In this document: piece after piece, positions 1 to 8,897 of the stretch
Numbering within the stretch: position 1 is the stretch's first letter
Layout: each line of letters starts with the position of its first letter
DNA from: Methylobacter sp. KS41
GTDB taxonomy: Bacteria; Pseudomonadota; Gammaproteobacteria; Methylococcales; Methylomonadaceae
Direction of reading: 5' to 3'
Length of the DNA: 64,000 bases
Assembly: GCA_002862125.1 (NCBI GenBank)
Contig: PHSP01000001.1
Location: forward strand, 1,336,501 to 1,400,500
Position numbers and translations under genes: made by a program
The notes under the pieces: model-generated
Seen by the model: the letters and a program-made list of their open reading frames with translations, nothing else
Told to the model about the DNA's origin: nothing
Databases searched by the model: none

Positions 1-142
1 AGCCGCTTATTACCACTTCACTCCTATGCGAGAAGGCTTGGTGTTGCGGTATAGCAATTCTCTAACTTGTGGATATTAATTCAATTTCTGAACGTATTGA
101 AAGCAGGCTCGATTATTTTATACAACCTGTAAAGGATAAACA

Positions 143-925
143 ATGTCACAACCCAAAGGCTATGCAGACCCGGAATATCTCCGCGCGGCAGGAAATCAGA
201 TAACTCACATTAAGCAACGCTCCTACAACCTCATGCAAATCCAGCTGGGTCATAAAGTGCTGGATTTAGGCTGTGGGCCAGGCACTGATACGATTCCTTT
301 AGCGCCATTGGCGGGTGCAAACGGACAAGTTATTGGCGCGGATTACGATGAGACTATGCTTGCCGTTGCCGAGCAACGCGCAGGGCAAGCAGGGGTGAAT
401 GAATGGGTCAAACATCAGCGCGTTGACGCCATGTCATTGCCCTTTGCAAATGAATATTTCGATTCCTGCCGCAGTGAACGCTTGTTTCAGCATTTGCTTG
501 ATCCCGCACAGGCCTTATCTGAAATGGCGCGGGTAACAAAACCGGGGGGGTGGCTGGTTGTACTGGATACCGATTGGGGCACCTGGTCTACGGATTGTAA
601 TGACAGCAATATCGAGCGCCGTCTGGCCCGCTTTATGGCCGAATCCTATTTAAATAATGGTTACTCAGGGCGAAAATTATACCGCTTATTCAAGCAGCAA
701 AATCTGGCCGATATTTCCTTTGAGGTGTTTCCTGTGGCTACCCCCATCTATGCTTTGGCACGTCAGGTAACGCAGGCGGAAAAAAGCGAACAGGAAGCCC
801 TTAAAGCTGGCGTCATTACTGACGAGGAACTTCACCGTTGGCGGACAGACCTTGAACAGGCGGACGCGGAAGGCATCTATTTTAGCAGTGTAAACCTCGT
901 GATGTTTGCCGGGCGCAAGAATTGA
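143..925 (+). CDS. SAM-dependent class I methyltransferase (UbiE-like)
   Basis: Predicted soluble methyltransferase of the Methyltransf_11/UbiE type. Residues 39-47 read VLDLGCGPG, the glycine-rich SAM-binding motif I. An acidic residue follows at the end of strand 2 (GADYDE), and VTKPGGWLVVLD matches the post-III strand. The substrate cannot be read from the sequence; the C-terminal half has no recognisable partner domain. The start is well supported: GGATAAACA precedes the ATG. It is the only plus-strand gene in the first 17 kb and converges with purD, the two stops lying about 40 bp apart. No terminator hairpin is visible between them. Confidence 0.85.
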   Translation: MSQPKGYADPEYLRAAGNQITHIKQRSYNLMQIQLGHKVLDLGCGPGTDTIPLAPLAGANGQVIGADYDETMLAVAEQRAGQAGVNEWVKHQRVDAMSLPFANEYFDSCRSERLFQHLLDPAQALSEMARVTKPGGWLVVLDTDWGTWSTDCNDSNIERRLARFMAESYLNNGYSGRKLYRLFKQQNLADISFEVFPVATPIYALARQVTQAEKSEQEALKAGVITDEELHRWRTDLEQADAEGIYFSSVNLVMFAGRKN

Positions 926-964
926 ATCCGCTGTTTTTGAGGTTATAGCCTTGTTTACTATCCA

Positions 965-2251
965 TTAACCGGAATCTCCCTTAATGGCTTTAAAGCCAAT
1001 ATCGGTGCGGTAATAGATGTTATTCCAATGTATGTTGCCGGCAAGCGCATAGGCTTTCGTTTGAGCTTCCTGAATGTCATGACCCAACGCGCAAACGCAT
1101 AAAACGCGTCCGCCGGCGGTGACTATATCGCCGCCAATTTGTTTTGTCCCCGCATGAAACACTTTGCTGTCTTCATGATCTTCTGTAGGCAAACCGGAAA
1201 TAACCGCGCCTTTTTGATAGGCGTCCGGGTATCCTCCGGCTGCCAGAACAACGCCTAATGCCGCCCGCTCATCCCATTCACTCGTGGTTTTATCAAGTTC
1301 TCCTGCCAAGGCAGCCTCACAGAGTTCGACCAGATCGCTTTTCATGCGCATCATGATCGGCTGGGTCTCAGGATCACCGAAACGGCAGTTATATTCCAGC
1401 ACTTTAATAGAGCCATCGGCGGCTATCATTAAGCCCGCATAAAGAAAACCGGTGTAAGGCAGGCCATCGTCAGCCATGCCTCTTAAGGTCGGTTCGATCA
1501 CATCATTCATAACCCGGTCATGAATTTCAGCAGTGACGACAGGGGCTGGAGAATATGCGCCCATGCCACCCGTATTAGGGCCTTTATCGCCATTATCACG
1601 GGCCTTATGATCCTGGGATGTGGCCATGGGCAAGGCGTATTTGCCATCCGCAATGATAATGAAACTGGCCTCTTCTCCTTGCAAAAATTCCTCAATGACA
1701 ACCCGGTTGCCGGCTTCGCCAAACACATTGCCTGATAGCATGTCTTCAACGGCATCAGTTGCCTCTTGTTCAGTTTGCGCGACAATAACGCCTTTGCCCG
1801 CCGCTAAACCGTCGGCTTTGACGACAATAGGCGCGCCTTGCCGCCGGATATAGGCGATAGCCATTTGTTTATCGGTAAAGGATTGGTATCGGGCGGTCGG
1901 GATATTATGACGGATCATGAAATCCTTGCAAAAAGACTTGGAGCCCTCCAGTTGCGCGGCTTTGGCTGTGGGCCCGAAGCATTTCAGACCGGCTTGTTGA
2001 AAGCTGTCAACGATGCCCATAACCAGGGGAATTTCCGGTCCGATGATGGTCAAATCGATATGTTCTTTTTGGGCGAATGCCAATAACCCGGAAATATCTT
2101 CGACAGCGATTTCGATATTTTCAACAGAAGGCTCTTGCGCGGTCCCCGGATTGCCGGGTGCAACAAACACCTTTTCTACTTTAGGCGATTGCCTGACTTT
2201 CCAGGCGAGAGCGTGTTCACGACCGCCGCTGCCGACGATGAGGATTTTCAT
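965..2251 (-). CDS. purD: Phosphoribosylamine-glycine ligase (GAR synthetase)
   Basis: Second step of de novo purine synthesis: ATP-dependent joining of glycine to 5-phosphoribosylamine, in the cytosol. Full length at 428 residues. The N-terminal domain begins with the diagnostic GSGGREHALAWK (residues 7-18). The ATP-grasp domain carries KADGLAAGKGVIVA near residue 150, and the metal-binding stretch EYNCRFGDPETQ is present. It lies downstream of purH on the same strand, the usual gammaproteobacterial purH-purD pair, but the two are separated by about 410 bp holding an inverted-repeat element, which may weaken cotranscription. Confidence 0.97.
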   Translation of the reverse strand: MKILIVGSGGREHALAWKVRQSPKVEKVFVAPGNPGTAQEPSVENIEIAVEDISGLLAFAQKEHIDLTIIGPEIPLVMGIVDSFQQAGLKCFGPTAKAAQLEGSKSFCKDFMIRHNIPTARYQSFTDKQMAIAYIRRQGAPIVVKADGLAAGKGVIVAQTEQEATDAVEDMLSGNVFGEAGNRVVIEEFLQGEEASFIIIADGKYALPMATSQDHKARDNGDKGPNTGGMGAYSPAPVVTAEIHDRVMNDVIEPTLRGMADDGLPYTGFLYAGLMIAADGSIKVLEYNCRFGDPETQPIMMRMKSDLVELCEAALAGELDKTTSEWDERAALGVVLAAGGYPDAYQKGAVISGLPTEDHEDSKVFHAGTKQIGGDIVTAGGRVLCVCALGHDIQEAQTKAYALAGNIHWNNIYYRTDIGFKAIKGDSG

Positions 2252-2344
2252 AATGTGGTCTCTGTATGGCCGGGGTGCAAAAACATTTTTTTACCCCGTA
2301 TTGTAAATTAAAGTAACACGGAAAAATGCTCCCCCGTCTCATTT

Positions 2345-2642
2345 GCCACTGATTCACTGATTATAAACAGGTTTGGCTTCCAACTTAAAGCGATAGAACT
2401 TAAGGCTAAGCTTTGCATGTGATCCGCCTTAAGTGCATAGGTATCTCTACACAATTTTTTGCAAATTAAAGTTTAGTTGCAAAGTGACCTTGCTACCTCT
2501 CCTGCTGGATGACTGGGGTGAGGAGGTTGATCTACATTTCCCCTCATCCCAGCCTTCTTCCTCCGGAGAAGGGGCAACAACACTTTTGTAGACACCTATG
2601 TCTTACTTGGGAAGCTCTAAGGTTAATCTGTGAATCAGTGGC
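2345..2642. mobile_element. MITE-like element with 19-bp terminal inverted repeats between purH and purD
   Basis: The left end GCCACTGATTCACTGATTA (2345-2363) and the reverse complement of 2624-2642 (GCCACTGATTCACAGATTA) match at 18 of 19 positions. A second, imperfect inverted pair lies inside: CATAGGTATCTCTAC near 2440 against CATAGGTGTCTAC (complement) near 2595. The 298-bp unit has no coding frame. No clear target duplication is seen. This reads as a non-autonomous transposable element, mobilised in trans if at all; it occupies most of the 412-bp purH-purD gap. Confidence 0.6.
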
Positions 2643-2663
2643 TGTTTATTATTTGCAATTTTC

Positions 2664-4223
2664 CTAATGCCGGAAATGGCGCATGCCGGTGAATACCATG
2701 GCTAGATTGTGTTCATTTGCCGCGGCAATCACTTCGTCATCACGAATGGAGCCGCCGGGTTGAATGATGGCGCTTATTCCTGCTTCGGCGGCGGAATCAA
2801 TGCCGTCCCTGAACGGGAAGTAGGCATCTGAAGCCATAACCGAGCCGGGTACAACCAAGCCTTCATCAACCGCTTTGATTCCGGCTATTTTAGCGGAATA
2901 GACACGGCTCATTTGCCCCGCGCCCACGCCGATAGTCTGGCCGTTTTTGCAATAAACAATAGCATTGGATTTGACGAACTTGGCGACCTTCCAGGCGAAT
3001 AGCAAATCCGCCAGCTCTTGTTCCGTGGGTCTGCGGTGACTGACTACCTTTATGTCGGCTCTGCTAATTTCGCCCAAATCCTTGTCCTGAACCAACAGAC
3101 CGCCTGCAACCCGTTTGAAATCAAGGACAGGCTTAGGAATGTTGTCCCATACGCCGCATTCCATGACCCGGACATTTTGCTTTTCAGTCAGAACGGCCTG
3201 CGCATCCGGACTGATTGCTGGCGCAATTATGACTTCGACAAATTGACGTTTGATGATCTCAGCGGCTGTCCGTTTATCCAGTTCCCTGTTGAAAGCGATA
3301 ATGCCGCCAAAAGCGGAGGTTGGATCCGTTGCATAGGCATTGTCATAGGCGGCAAGAATGTCATCAGCCTCTGCGACACCGCATGGGTTAGCATGTTTAA
3401 CGATAACGCAGGCGGGCTTGTCCTTAAAGGCCTTAACGCATTCCAGCGCGGCGTCGGCATCGGCAATATTGTTGTATGATAACTCTTTGCCTTGAAGTTG
3501 CCTGGCTGCGGCAATCGTACCCGAAGCCGGGGTTTTTTCCCGGTAAAAAGCTGCGCTCTGATGAGGATTCTCTCCATAACGCATCGTTTGGCTATGATAA
3601 AACTGTAAATTCAATGTTTGCGGAAACTTGTTTCCGTTGATATTACCCAAATAAGCGGCAATCGCGGTGTCGTAACGCGCCGTGTGTTCAAAGCTTTTTA
3701 ACGCCAGATTAAAGCGAACCTGATCAGAAAGGCTGTTATCAGTTTTTTTGAGTTCGGTAATAATTGAAGCGTAATCGGCCGGGTCGACAATGACGGCAAC
3801 ATCGGCATGATTTTTAGCCGCGGCGCGAATCATGGTTGGGCCGCCGATATCGATATTTTCAATGGCTGTTTCCAGGTCACAATCAGGCTTTGTAATTGTT
3901 TGCTCAAACGGATAAAGATTAACTACCACCATGTCAATCGGGCTAATTCCGTTAGCGGCCATCACCGCATCGTCTATACCGCGCCGACCTAAAATGCCGC
4001 CATGAACCTTCGGATGCAATGTTTTAACACGGCCATCCATCATTTCCGGAAAACCCGTGTAATCCGAGACCTCAGTAACTGAAATTTTATGTTCCGCCAA
4101 TGTTTTGGCCGTGCCGCCGGTAGACAGAATTTCAATACCCAACTGACTTAATTCCCGGCAAAAATCTACGAGACCGGATTTATCGGATACGCTGATCAGG
4201 GCGCGAGTGATTTGTTTGTTCAT
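2664..4223 (-). CDS. purH: Bifunctional AICAR transformylase / IMP cyclohydrolase
   Basis: Catalyses the last two steps of IMP synthesis. The N-terminal MGS-like IMP cyclohydrolase domain starts [14 protein letters not shown] and carries [13 protein letters not shown] and [12 protein letters not shown]. The C-terminal AICAR transformylase domain carries the catalytic KHANPCGVA and [14 protein letters not shown] motifs. The open frame runs back to a TTG at 4253, but the ATG at 4223 ([15 protein letters not shown]) fits the family start; an AAAGG lies a few bases upstream, rather close. The product is about 519 residues, normal for PurH. It lies downstream of dusB-fis, as in Pseudomonas-type gene order. 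Confidence 0.96.
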   Translation of the reverse strand: MNKQITRALISVSDKSGLVDFCRELSQLGIEILSTGGTAKTLAEHKISVTEVSDYTGFPEMMDGRVKTLHPKVHGGILGRRGIDDAVMAANGISPIDMVVVNLYPFEQTITKPDCDLETAIENIDIGGPTMIRAAAKNHADVAVIVDPADYASIITELKKTDNSLSDQVRFNLALKSFEHTARYDTAIAAYLGNINGNKFPQTLNLQFYHSQTMRYGENPHQSAAFYREKTPASGTIAAARQLQGKELSYNNIADADAALECVKAFKDKPACVIVKHANPCGVAEADDILAAYDNAYATDPTSAFGGIIAFNRELDKRTAAEIIKRQFVEVIIAPAISPDAQAVLTEKQNVRVMECGVWDNIPKPVLDFKRVAGGLLVQDKDLGEISRADIKVVSHRRPTEQELADLLFAWKVAKFVKSNAIVYCKNGQTIGVGAGQMSRVYSAKIAGIKAVDEGLVVPGSVMASDAYFPFRDGIDSAAEAGISAIIQPGGSIRDDEVIAAANEHNLAMVFTGMRHFRH

Positions 4224-4293
4224 AGACCTTTGAATTGATGGATTAGTTTGCAAGAGCGTGTCCGGACAAAATTAAACTGAACCCGGCCGGGCT

Positions 4294-4578
4294 TTAGGAG
4301 ATACCGTATTGATCCAGTTTTTTGCGTAAAGTGCTACGGCTTAAACCTAGCGCCTTGGCTGCTTTGGTTTGGTTGTATCCTGAATGTTCCATTGCCGCCT
4401 CCAGCAAGGGTTTTTCAACTTCGCTGATGACCATGGCATGTAAATCCACGGCATCGTGACCGCTTAATTGCGAAAGATAGTGCTCCACGGTCTGCTTGAC
4501 ATACGCAGATAACGTAAGCGATGCCGTTTTTTTGCTGTCAATACTAATTATTTCAGCACTTTTTTGGGATGCGTTCAT
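4294..4578 (-). CDS. fis: Fis-family nucleoid/DNA-binding protein
   Basis: Small DNA-bending nucleoid protein that activates stable-RNA promoters and takes part in site-specific recombination. The C-terminal helix-turn-helix is clear: NQTKAAKALGLSRSTLRKKL followed by DQYG. The frame is open from a GTG at 4590, but the ATG at 4578 is preferred: it sits one base after the dusB TAA, as expected for the translationally coupled dusB-fis operon. The product is about 94 residues, the typical size of Fis. There is little Shine-Dalgarno sequence, which fits coupling. Confidence 0.93.
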   Translation of the reverse strand: MNASQKSAEIISIDSKKTASLTLSAYVKQTVEHYLSQLSGHDAVDLHAMVISEVEKPLLEAAMEHSGYNQTKAAKALGLSRSTLRKKLDQYGIS

Positions 4579-4579
4579 A

Positions 4580-5563
4580 TTATGCAGCACTATCAGTAGG
4601 TAAAAGATTAAACGCCGAATTAATCAGCGCAAGTTGCCGGGACGGACATTTGGCCTGATTGATATTGTTTTTTGTATCCAGACTTATAGAGCCAAGATGC
4701 TTAAAATACCAGCCTATATGTTTTCTTGCTATTCTAACACCGCTGATATTGCCGTAGAAACTATATAATTGTTCCAAGTGGCTCAAAAGCGTGTTTTGAA
4801 TAGCCGAATCTGTTGGTTTTTCAAGGTTTTTCCCGGTTTTAAGAAAATGACTGATTTGAGCGAATAGCCATGGATTTCCCTGGGCGGCCCGGCCGATCAT
4901 AATGGCATCCGCGCCAGTGGCATCAAGGACGTATTTGGCTTTTTGCGCTGAATCAATATCGCCGTTGGCAATGATTGGAATCCTGACTGATTGCTTAACT
5001 TTTTTAATGGTTTCATATTCGGCTTGCCCGTTAAATTTACATGCCCGTGTTCTGCCATGCAGGGTTAGGGCGGCAATGCCGGAGTTTTCCGCAATTTTGG
5101 CAATATCAACGGCATTACGACTTTGTAAATCCCAGCCGGTACGCATTTTTAACGTGACTGGAATATCGACTGCATGAACCACTGCATCAAGTATTTTCCC
5201 GACCAGCGCTTCGTCTTTTAATAAAGCGGAACCCGCCGCTACCGAACAGACTTTTTTTGCCGGACACCCCATATTTATATCAATAATCTGTGCGCCGCGC
5301 TGTGCATTAAACTTTGCCGCATCAGCCATCTGCCGGGGGTCCGTGCCTAAAATCTGCACTGCACGAAGTCCTGTTTCACCATTATGATCCGCTTTCAGCA
5401 GAGTCCGTTTATGGCTGCGTAGTGCAGGATTGGACGCCACCATTTCAGACACGGCCAAGCCTGCGCCGAATTGTTTGCACAATTCCCTGAAAGGACGGTC
5501 ACTGATACCTGCCATTGGCGCCAGAATCAGATTATTTTCAAGTTGATAAGGGCCTATTTTCAT
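4580..5563 (-). CDS. dusB: tRNA-dihydrouridine synthase B
   Basis: FMN-dependent reduction of specific uridines in the tRNA D-loop. It is a TIM-barrel protein: APMAGISDRPFRELC at the start, the catalytic-loop motif NMGCPAKKV near residue 98, then RTGW, HGRTRACKF and IANGDI for FMN binding. The length of 327 residues is normal. It is the first gene of the dusB-fis pair; the stop is followed after one base by the fis ATG. Upstream is a short inverted-repeat element (5595-5701) rather than the prmA gene expected in the ancestral order. Confidence 0.96.
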   Translation of the reverse strand: MKIGPYQLENNLILAPMAGISDRPFRELCKQFGAGLAVSEMVASNPALRSHKRTLLKADHNGETGLRAVQILGTDPRQMADAAKFNAQRGAQIIDINMGCPAKKVCSVAAGSALLKDEALVGKILDAVVHAVDIPVTLKMRTGWDLQSRNAVDIAKIAENSGIAALTLHGRTRACKFNGQAEYETIKKVKQSVRIPIIANGDIDSAQKAKYVLDATGADAIMIGRAAQGNPWLFAQISHFLKTGKNLEKPTDSAIQNTLLSHLEQLYSFYGNISGVRIARKHIGWYFKHLGSISLDTKNNINQAKCPSRQLALINSAFNLLPTDSAA

Positions 5564-5594
5564 AAGGAAGGCGAAAAGCGCAAGGTGAGTTAAA

Positions 5595-5701
5595 TTAAGG
5601 GGGATTTCTATAAATCCAATTTTGAAAAATTGACGCTTTAAGTTTCAATGTTTTGGATCAGTCAACCATGTGAAAAAATCAATTTTTAGAGGTCCCCTTA
5701 A
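5595..5701. repeat. Short inverted-repeat element (TTAAGGGG termini)
   Basis: The left end starts TTAAGGGGGATTTCTA (5595) and the right end, read on the other strand, starts TTAAGGGGACCTCTAA (5701 leftwards). The arms are imperfect over about 20 bp, and the roughly 107-bp unit has no coding frame. It resembles a small MITE or the two ends of a decayed insertion sequence. It lies in the leader of dusB, so a transcript across it could fold. Confidence 0.5.
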
Positions 5702-5752
5702 CTATTTGCCATTGGCTTGAATACCTTGCGCCATTAGTCTTGTACCTGAAGA

Positions 5753-6280
5753 TTATTTATCGGCGGAAGCATTCCAGATGGGATTATCCCGGTCTTCCGG
5801 ATCAAGTTTGGCTGAATCCTCCGGATAGATATGCCAGAACGACTGGTCAATCTTGGCGTTGCTGTAACCTTCTTTTTTTTCATGGGTGAACGGACACCAC
5901 CAGTTCTCAACGATTTTGACCATATAAGCATGCCATTCAAAAAGAGCGACGCTGACAGGGCAATACCAGGTGCAGTTTAATATCCAGTACAACTTTGATT
6001 GCGCCAAACTGAGTTTGAATGAGCCATCCATAGTGATTTGATTTTTCAGATTATAGCGATGGGAGCTTCGTTCCGGCAGAAAGTCGGCCAGGGTTTTAAT
6101 GTTCTCGCCGCCTATCAGCCGTAAGTGATAGTAAGTGAGATAAGCACTGAGAAATACAAAGGGTAATGTCAGAATCGGCAGATAAACAAAAACAAGACCT
6201 ACAGCTCTTTGCAGGACAGGGACTTGTTGATGATTTTTGCCGATTTCAGCCCGGCCAGAACATGAATCGCATGCTTTCAT
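5753..6280 (-). CDS. Uncharacterised Cys/Trp-rich membrane protein
   Basis: No recognised family. 175 residues. The N-terminus has a CDSC pair at residues 4-7, followed by a strongly hydrophobic segment (about residues 25-48) that should span the membrane. The C-terminal part is rich in tryptophan and cysteine (LNCTWYC, ENWWCPF), suggesting metal binding or disulfides, but no defined motif. The start is supported by GAGG about 10 bases before the ATG. It sits alone between rlmI and dusB and interrupts the otherwise conserved prmA-dusB neighbourhood. Confidence 0.7.
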   Translation of the reverse strand: MKACDSCSGRAEIGKNHQQVPVLQRAVGLVFVYLPILTLPFVFLSAYLTYYHLRLIGGENIKTLADFLPERSSHRYNLKNQITMDGSFKLSLAQSKLYWILNCTWYCPVSVALFEWHAYMVKIVENWWCPFTHEKKEGYSNAKIDQSFWHIYPEDSAKLDPEDRDNPIWNASADK

Positions 6281-6478
6281 TTTTGATGGTTCCTCATTTA
6301 TTTTTTGATTGTTGTTTTAATAAAAATGGTGCTGATAAATGCTGAGACAACCCGTGTAACAAAACCTTAGCAGGCTGTCAGGCGCGTTCAGGGCAAAACT
6401 CGTCAAAACCGCCCGTTGACCGCAAAGAGCGCATGATTATTCATATTCTATATTGGTCATAAAGATGTCTCAATGATT

Positions 6479-7675
6479 TTATAAACTTGAAGAGACTGAA
6501 CAAAAAAAGGTTTTTAAATAGTCAGTCTCAGGCGATGCCGGGTCGATTGGGTGGTCAGGCCCTTGTCCCATGCTTGCAAAAAACATTAGATGCCGGTCAA
6601 TATGCCGCCCCGATGAGCGTAAAATTTCATGCAGATTTTCGCGGCTCAGGTGGAAGGAACAGGAAGCCGAGACCAGAATGCCATTTCTGGATAAGACCTG
6701 GAGGGCGAGGTGATTTAACCGGCGATAAGCCTCGTAACCTTGCTTAAAATCTTTTTTTCGTTTTATTAATGCAGGCGGGTCAAGAACAATAATATCATAA
6801 AGCCGGTTTTCCAGACGGGCTTGCTTAAGAAACTCAAAAACATCACTACGCTCAAAGCGCATTTTATCATCGACCTGATTGAGCAGGGCATTTTCTTTGG
6901 CCAGCGCCAATGCGCCTTCAGAGGCGTCTACACAAGTCACTTCAGATGCTCCCGCCATGGCGGCTGGAATGCCCCAGGCCCCGGTGTAGGAAAATAAATC
7001 CAATACACTCTGATTTTTTGAAATCCTTGCCAACAAAGCGCGGCTGCTTCGATGATCATAAAACCAGCCGGTTTTTTGCCCACCCAGAATATCGATCTTA
7101 AATTGCGCGCCATTTTCTTCGATGATCAGGCTGCCGGGAAGTTGACCATAGGCGATTTCTGACTCCAGATTCAAGCCTTCCAGCTGCCGCTGGCTGTTGT
7201 CATTCTTCAAAATGATAGCGGCTGGATTTAATACTTCAACCAGTGCGGAAAGCAATGCTTCTTTGCGCCGTTCAATCCCCGCAGTGGTAATCTGCACCGA
7301 TAATACCGGTCCAAAGCGATCAATAACTAAACCGGGCAGACCATCGCTTTCACCAAAAACGAGACGATAGTAAGGCTTATCAAAGAGTTTTTCACGCAGG
7401 GCCAACGCATCAGTCAGGCGCTCTTTAAAAAAATTGACGCCGCATTTCAGACTAGGTTTTCTTGACAGCAGGCGGGCGCAAATCAAAGTTTGAGGGTTGA
7501 CGTAAGCGGTACCCAAGATTTTTCCATCATCACTTTTAACCTGCACCAGATCGCCAGCCGCGAATTGTTCAAGGGGGGAACGCTTGGTGTCAACTTCATT
7601 GCTAAAAACCCATAGATGGCCTTTGCGCAGGCGTTTATCTTCGTTCTTTTTTAAATAAATTTCTGGTTGAGGCAT
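6479..7675 (-). CDS. rlmI: 23S rRNA m5C methyltransferase, RlmI-type
   Basis: SAM-dependent cytosine-5 methylation of 23S rRNA (position 1962 in E. coli). An N-terminal PUA RNA-binding domain (RKGHLWVFSNEVD) precedes a central EEHEY-like segment and a Rossmann methyltransferase domain. The domain shows VLDLFSYTGAWG at about residues 219-230, the target-binding LDPPALIK and the cysteine-containing SASCSFHLS. The length of 398 residues matches RlmI. It lies between prmA and the unknown 175-residue protein; all are on the minus strand. Confidence 0.92.
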   Translation of the reverse strand: MPQPEIYLKKNEDKRLRKGHLWVFSNEVDTKRSPLEQFAAGDLVQVKSDDGKILGTAYVNPQTLICARLLSRKPSLKCGVNFFKERLTDALALREKLFDKPYYRLVFGESDGLPGLVIDRFGPVLSVQITTAGIERRKEALLSALVEVLNPAAIILKNDNSQRQLEGLNLESEIAYGQLPGSLIIEENGAQFKIDILGGQKTGWFYDHRSSRALLARISKNQSVLDLFSYTGAWGIPAAMAGASEVTCVDASEGALALAKENALLNQVDDKMRFERSDVFEFLKQARLENRLYDIIVLDPPALIKRKKDFKQGYEAYRRLNHLALQVLSRNGILVSASCSFHLSRENLHEILRSSGRHIDRHLMFFASMGQGPDHPIDPASPETDYLKTFFCSVSSSL

Positions 7676-7723
7676 TGGAATGTGAGTTGATAAAAGAGTA
7701 AGGTTGATGACTCAAACGGTTGT

Positions 7724-8605
7724 TTACCGGCGCTTGACGCCATCCAGCCTGATCCAGTCTTCCTGCTGCGCCAAAGGGTTAAAGTTTACATAGAGCTGGT
7801 AGGCATTGATAACGGAACCGGCCTGTTCTTGTAAAATGCCTGATAATACCAGCTGACCGTCCGGAACAACTAATGCGCAAATCTGTTCCGACATGTCTAT
7901 TAAAGGCTTCGCCAGAATATTGGCCAAGACAATATCCGCCTGAAAAGGGGCAAATTGTTCAGGTAGATAGCAGTTAATTTTATCCTGAACATTATTTTTT
8001 AACGCATTGCTTTGAGTGGCTGTTATGGCTTGCGGATCAATATCCACCGCGTGCGCTACTTTAGCGCCCAGCAATATTGCTGCAACGGCCAGTATCCCGG
8101 AGCCGCAGCCGTAATCGATGACCGTTTTACCGGTTAAGTCATGGCTGGCCAGCCATTCCAGGCACAATGCCGTGGTTGGGTGCGTGCCGGTGCCGAATGC
8201 AAGCCCTGGATCCAGCGTCAGACAAACCGTGCCGGGTTCAACTTGTTCCTGATCTGTTGGGCAAACCCAGAGTTTATCGGCAAACTTCATCGGCTTGTAG
8301 TAGTCCATCCAGGCGCGTTCCCATTCCTGATCGGCAACTTCTTCATGCAGCCAGCACTGCAAATCATCTTGCTTAAATTTGCCCAATACCCTGGTTTTTA
8401 TAAGTTCCGGATCATCATCCAATTCAAAAAGCGCGATAACCTGCGTGTTGCTCCAGATTTTCGTTTCACCGATAGCCGGCTCATAAACCGGCTCGTCTTC
8501 AGCATCCATGTAAGTGACGGAAACCGCGCCGAGATTACTGAAAAAATCAGCCAGTTTAGGCGCCATGTTTTCATTGGTGATAACGGAAATTTGATGCCAG
8601 GCCAT
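7724..8605 (-). CDS. prmA: Ribosomal protein L11 methyltransferase
   Basis: Trimethylates lysines of ribosomal protein L11. Full length (293 residues), with an N-terminal substrate-recognition domain (starting WHQISVITNENMAPKLADFF) and a C-terminal class I methyltransferase domain: LTLDPGLAFGTGTHPTT, VIDYGCGSGILAVAA near residue 162, and VLANILAKPL. In Pseudomonas and relatives prmA directly follows accC. Here about 1.8 kb holding a FkbM gene cassette, hicBA and small repeats has been inserted between them, so prmA may need its own promoter. Confidence 0.96.
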   Translation of the reverse strand: MAWHQISVITNENMAPKLADFFSNLGAVSVTYMDAEDEPVYEPAIGETKIWSNTQVIALFELDDDPELIKTRVLGKFKQDDLQCWLHEEVADQEWERAWMDYYKPMKFADKLWVCPTDQEQVEPGTVCLTLDPGLAFGTGTHPTTALCLEWLASHDLTGKTVIDYGCGSGILAVAAILLGAKVAHAVDIDPQAITATQSNALKNNVQDKINCYLPEQFAPFQADIVLANILAKPLIDMSEQICALVVPDGQLVLSGILQEQAGSVINAYQLYVNFNPLAQQEDWIRLDGVKRR

Positions 8606-8637
8606 TATGAGCAGATGTATTTAAAAGGGTGGCTGTA

Positions 8638-8735
8638 GGTTGGGTTACGACTGCATGGATGCAGGAGGTAGAGCAATGCAGGAGCAATTGCCGAGCGATA
8701 GTGTAACCCAACATTTGGCTTCGATATGTGTTGGG
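8638..8735. repeat. Inverted GTTGGGTTAC repeats
   Basis: Three copies of a GTTGGGTTAC-type motif: plus orientation near 8638 and near 8730, inverted (GTAACCCAAC) near 8702. They form alternative hairpins in the prmA upstream region. A similar perfect hairpin built on GTTGGGTTGC occurs at 45616-45646. They look like REP-type dispersed repeats. Confidence 0.5.
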
Positions 8736-8772
8736 TTACGGCTGTCGCCTAACTCAACGCGGCTCCGATAAA

Positions 8773-8789
8773 GGTACGCAATGCGTACG
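8773..8789. repeat. GGTACGC-type short palindrome, copy 1
   Basis: The short near-palindrome GGTACGCAATGCGTACG, preceded by ATAAA, matches the units at 9743-9760 and 9790-9806 on the other side of the FkbM gene. Together they bracket the cassette. Confidence 0.5.
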
Positions 8790-8825
8790 TAACAGGACTT
8801 TCACTGAATAATCCTCGTTTCTCTA

Positions 8826-8897
8826 GCATAACGCACAAGCTCACCGGCGGCAATGGAACGTAGCGGAATTGCCGTCCGGTGCAGTGCCTTGTTAGGC
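8826..8897 (-). other. Integron attC-like recombination site
   Basis: Read on the minus strand, a GCCTAAC box (R double-prime) overlaps the TAA stop of the FkbM gene, and 72 bases later a GTTATGC box (R prime, the variant seen in Vibrio repeats) closes the site. Between them CACCGGACGGCAAT pairs with ATTGCCGCCGGTG through 13 base pairs with one bulged A, the extrahelical-base architecture of attC sites, around a 13-base apical loop. Further out, pairing is imperfect, as is usual. No integrase gene is in the window. A second GTTAGGC-like box in the same orientation lies at 8747-8753. Confidence 0.65.
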
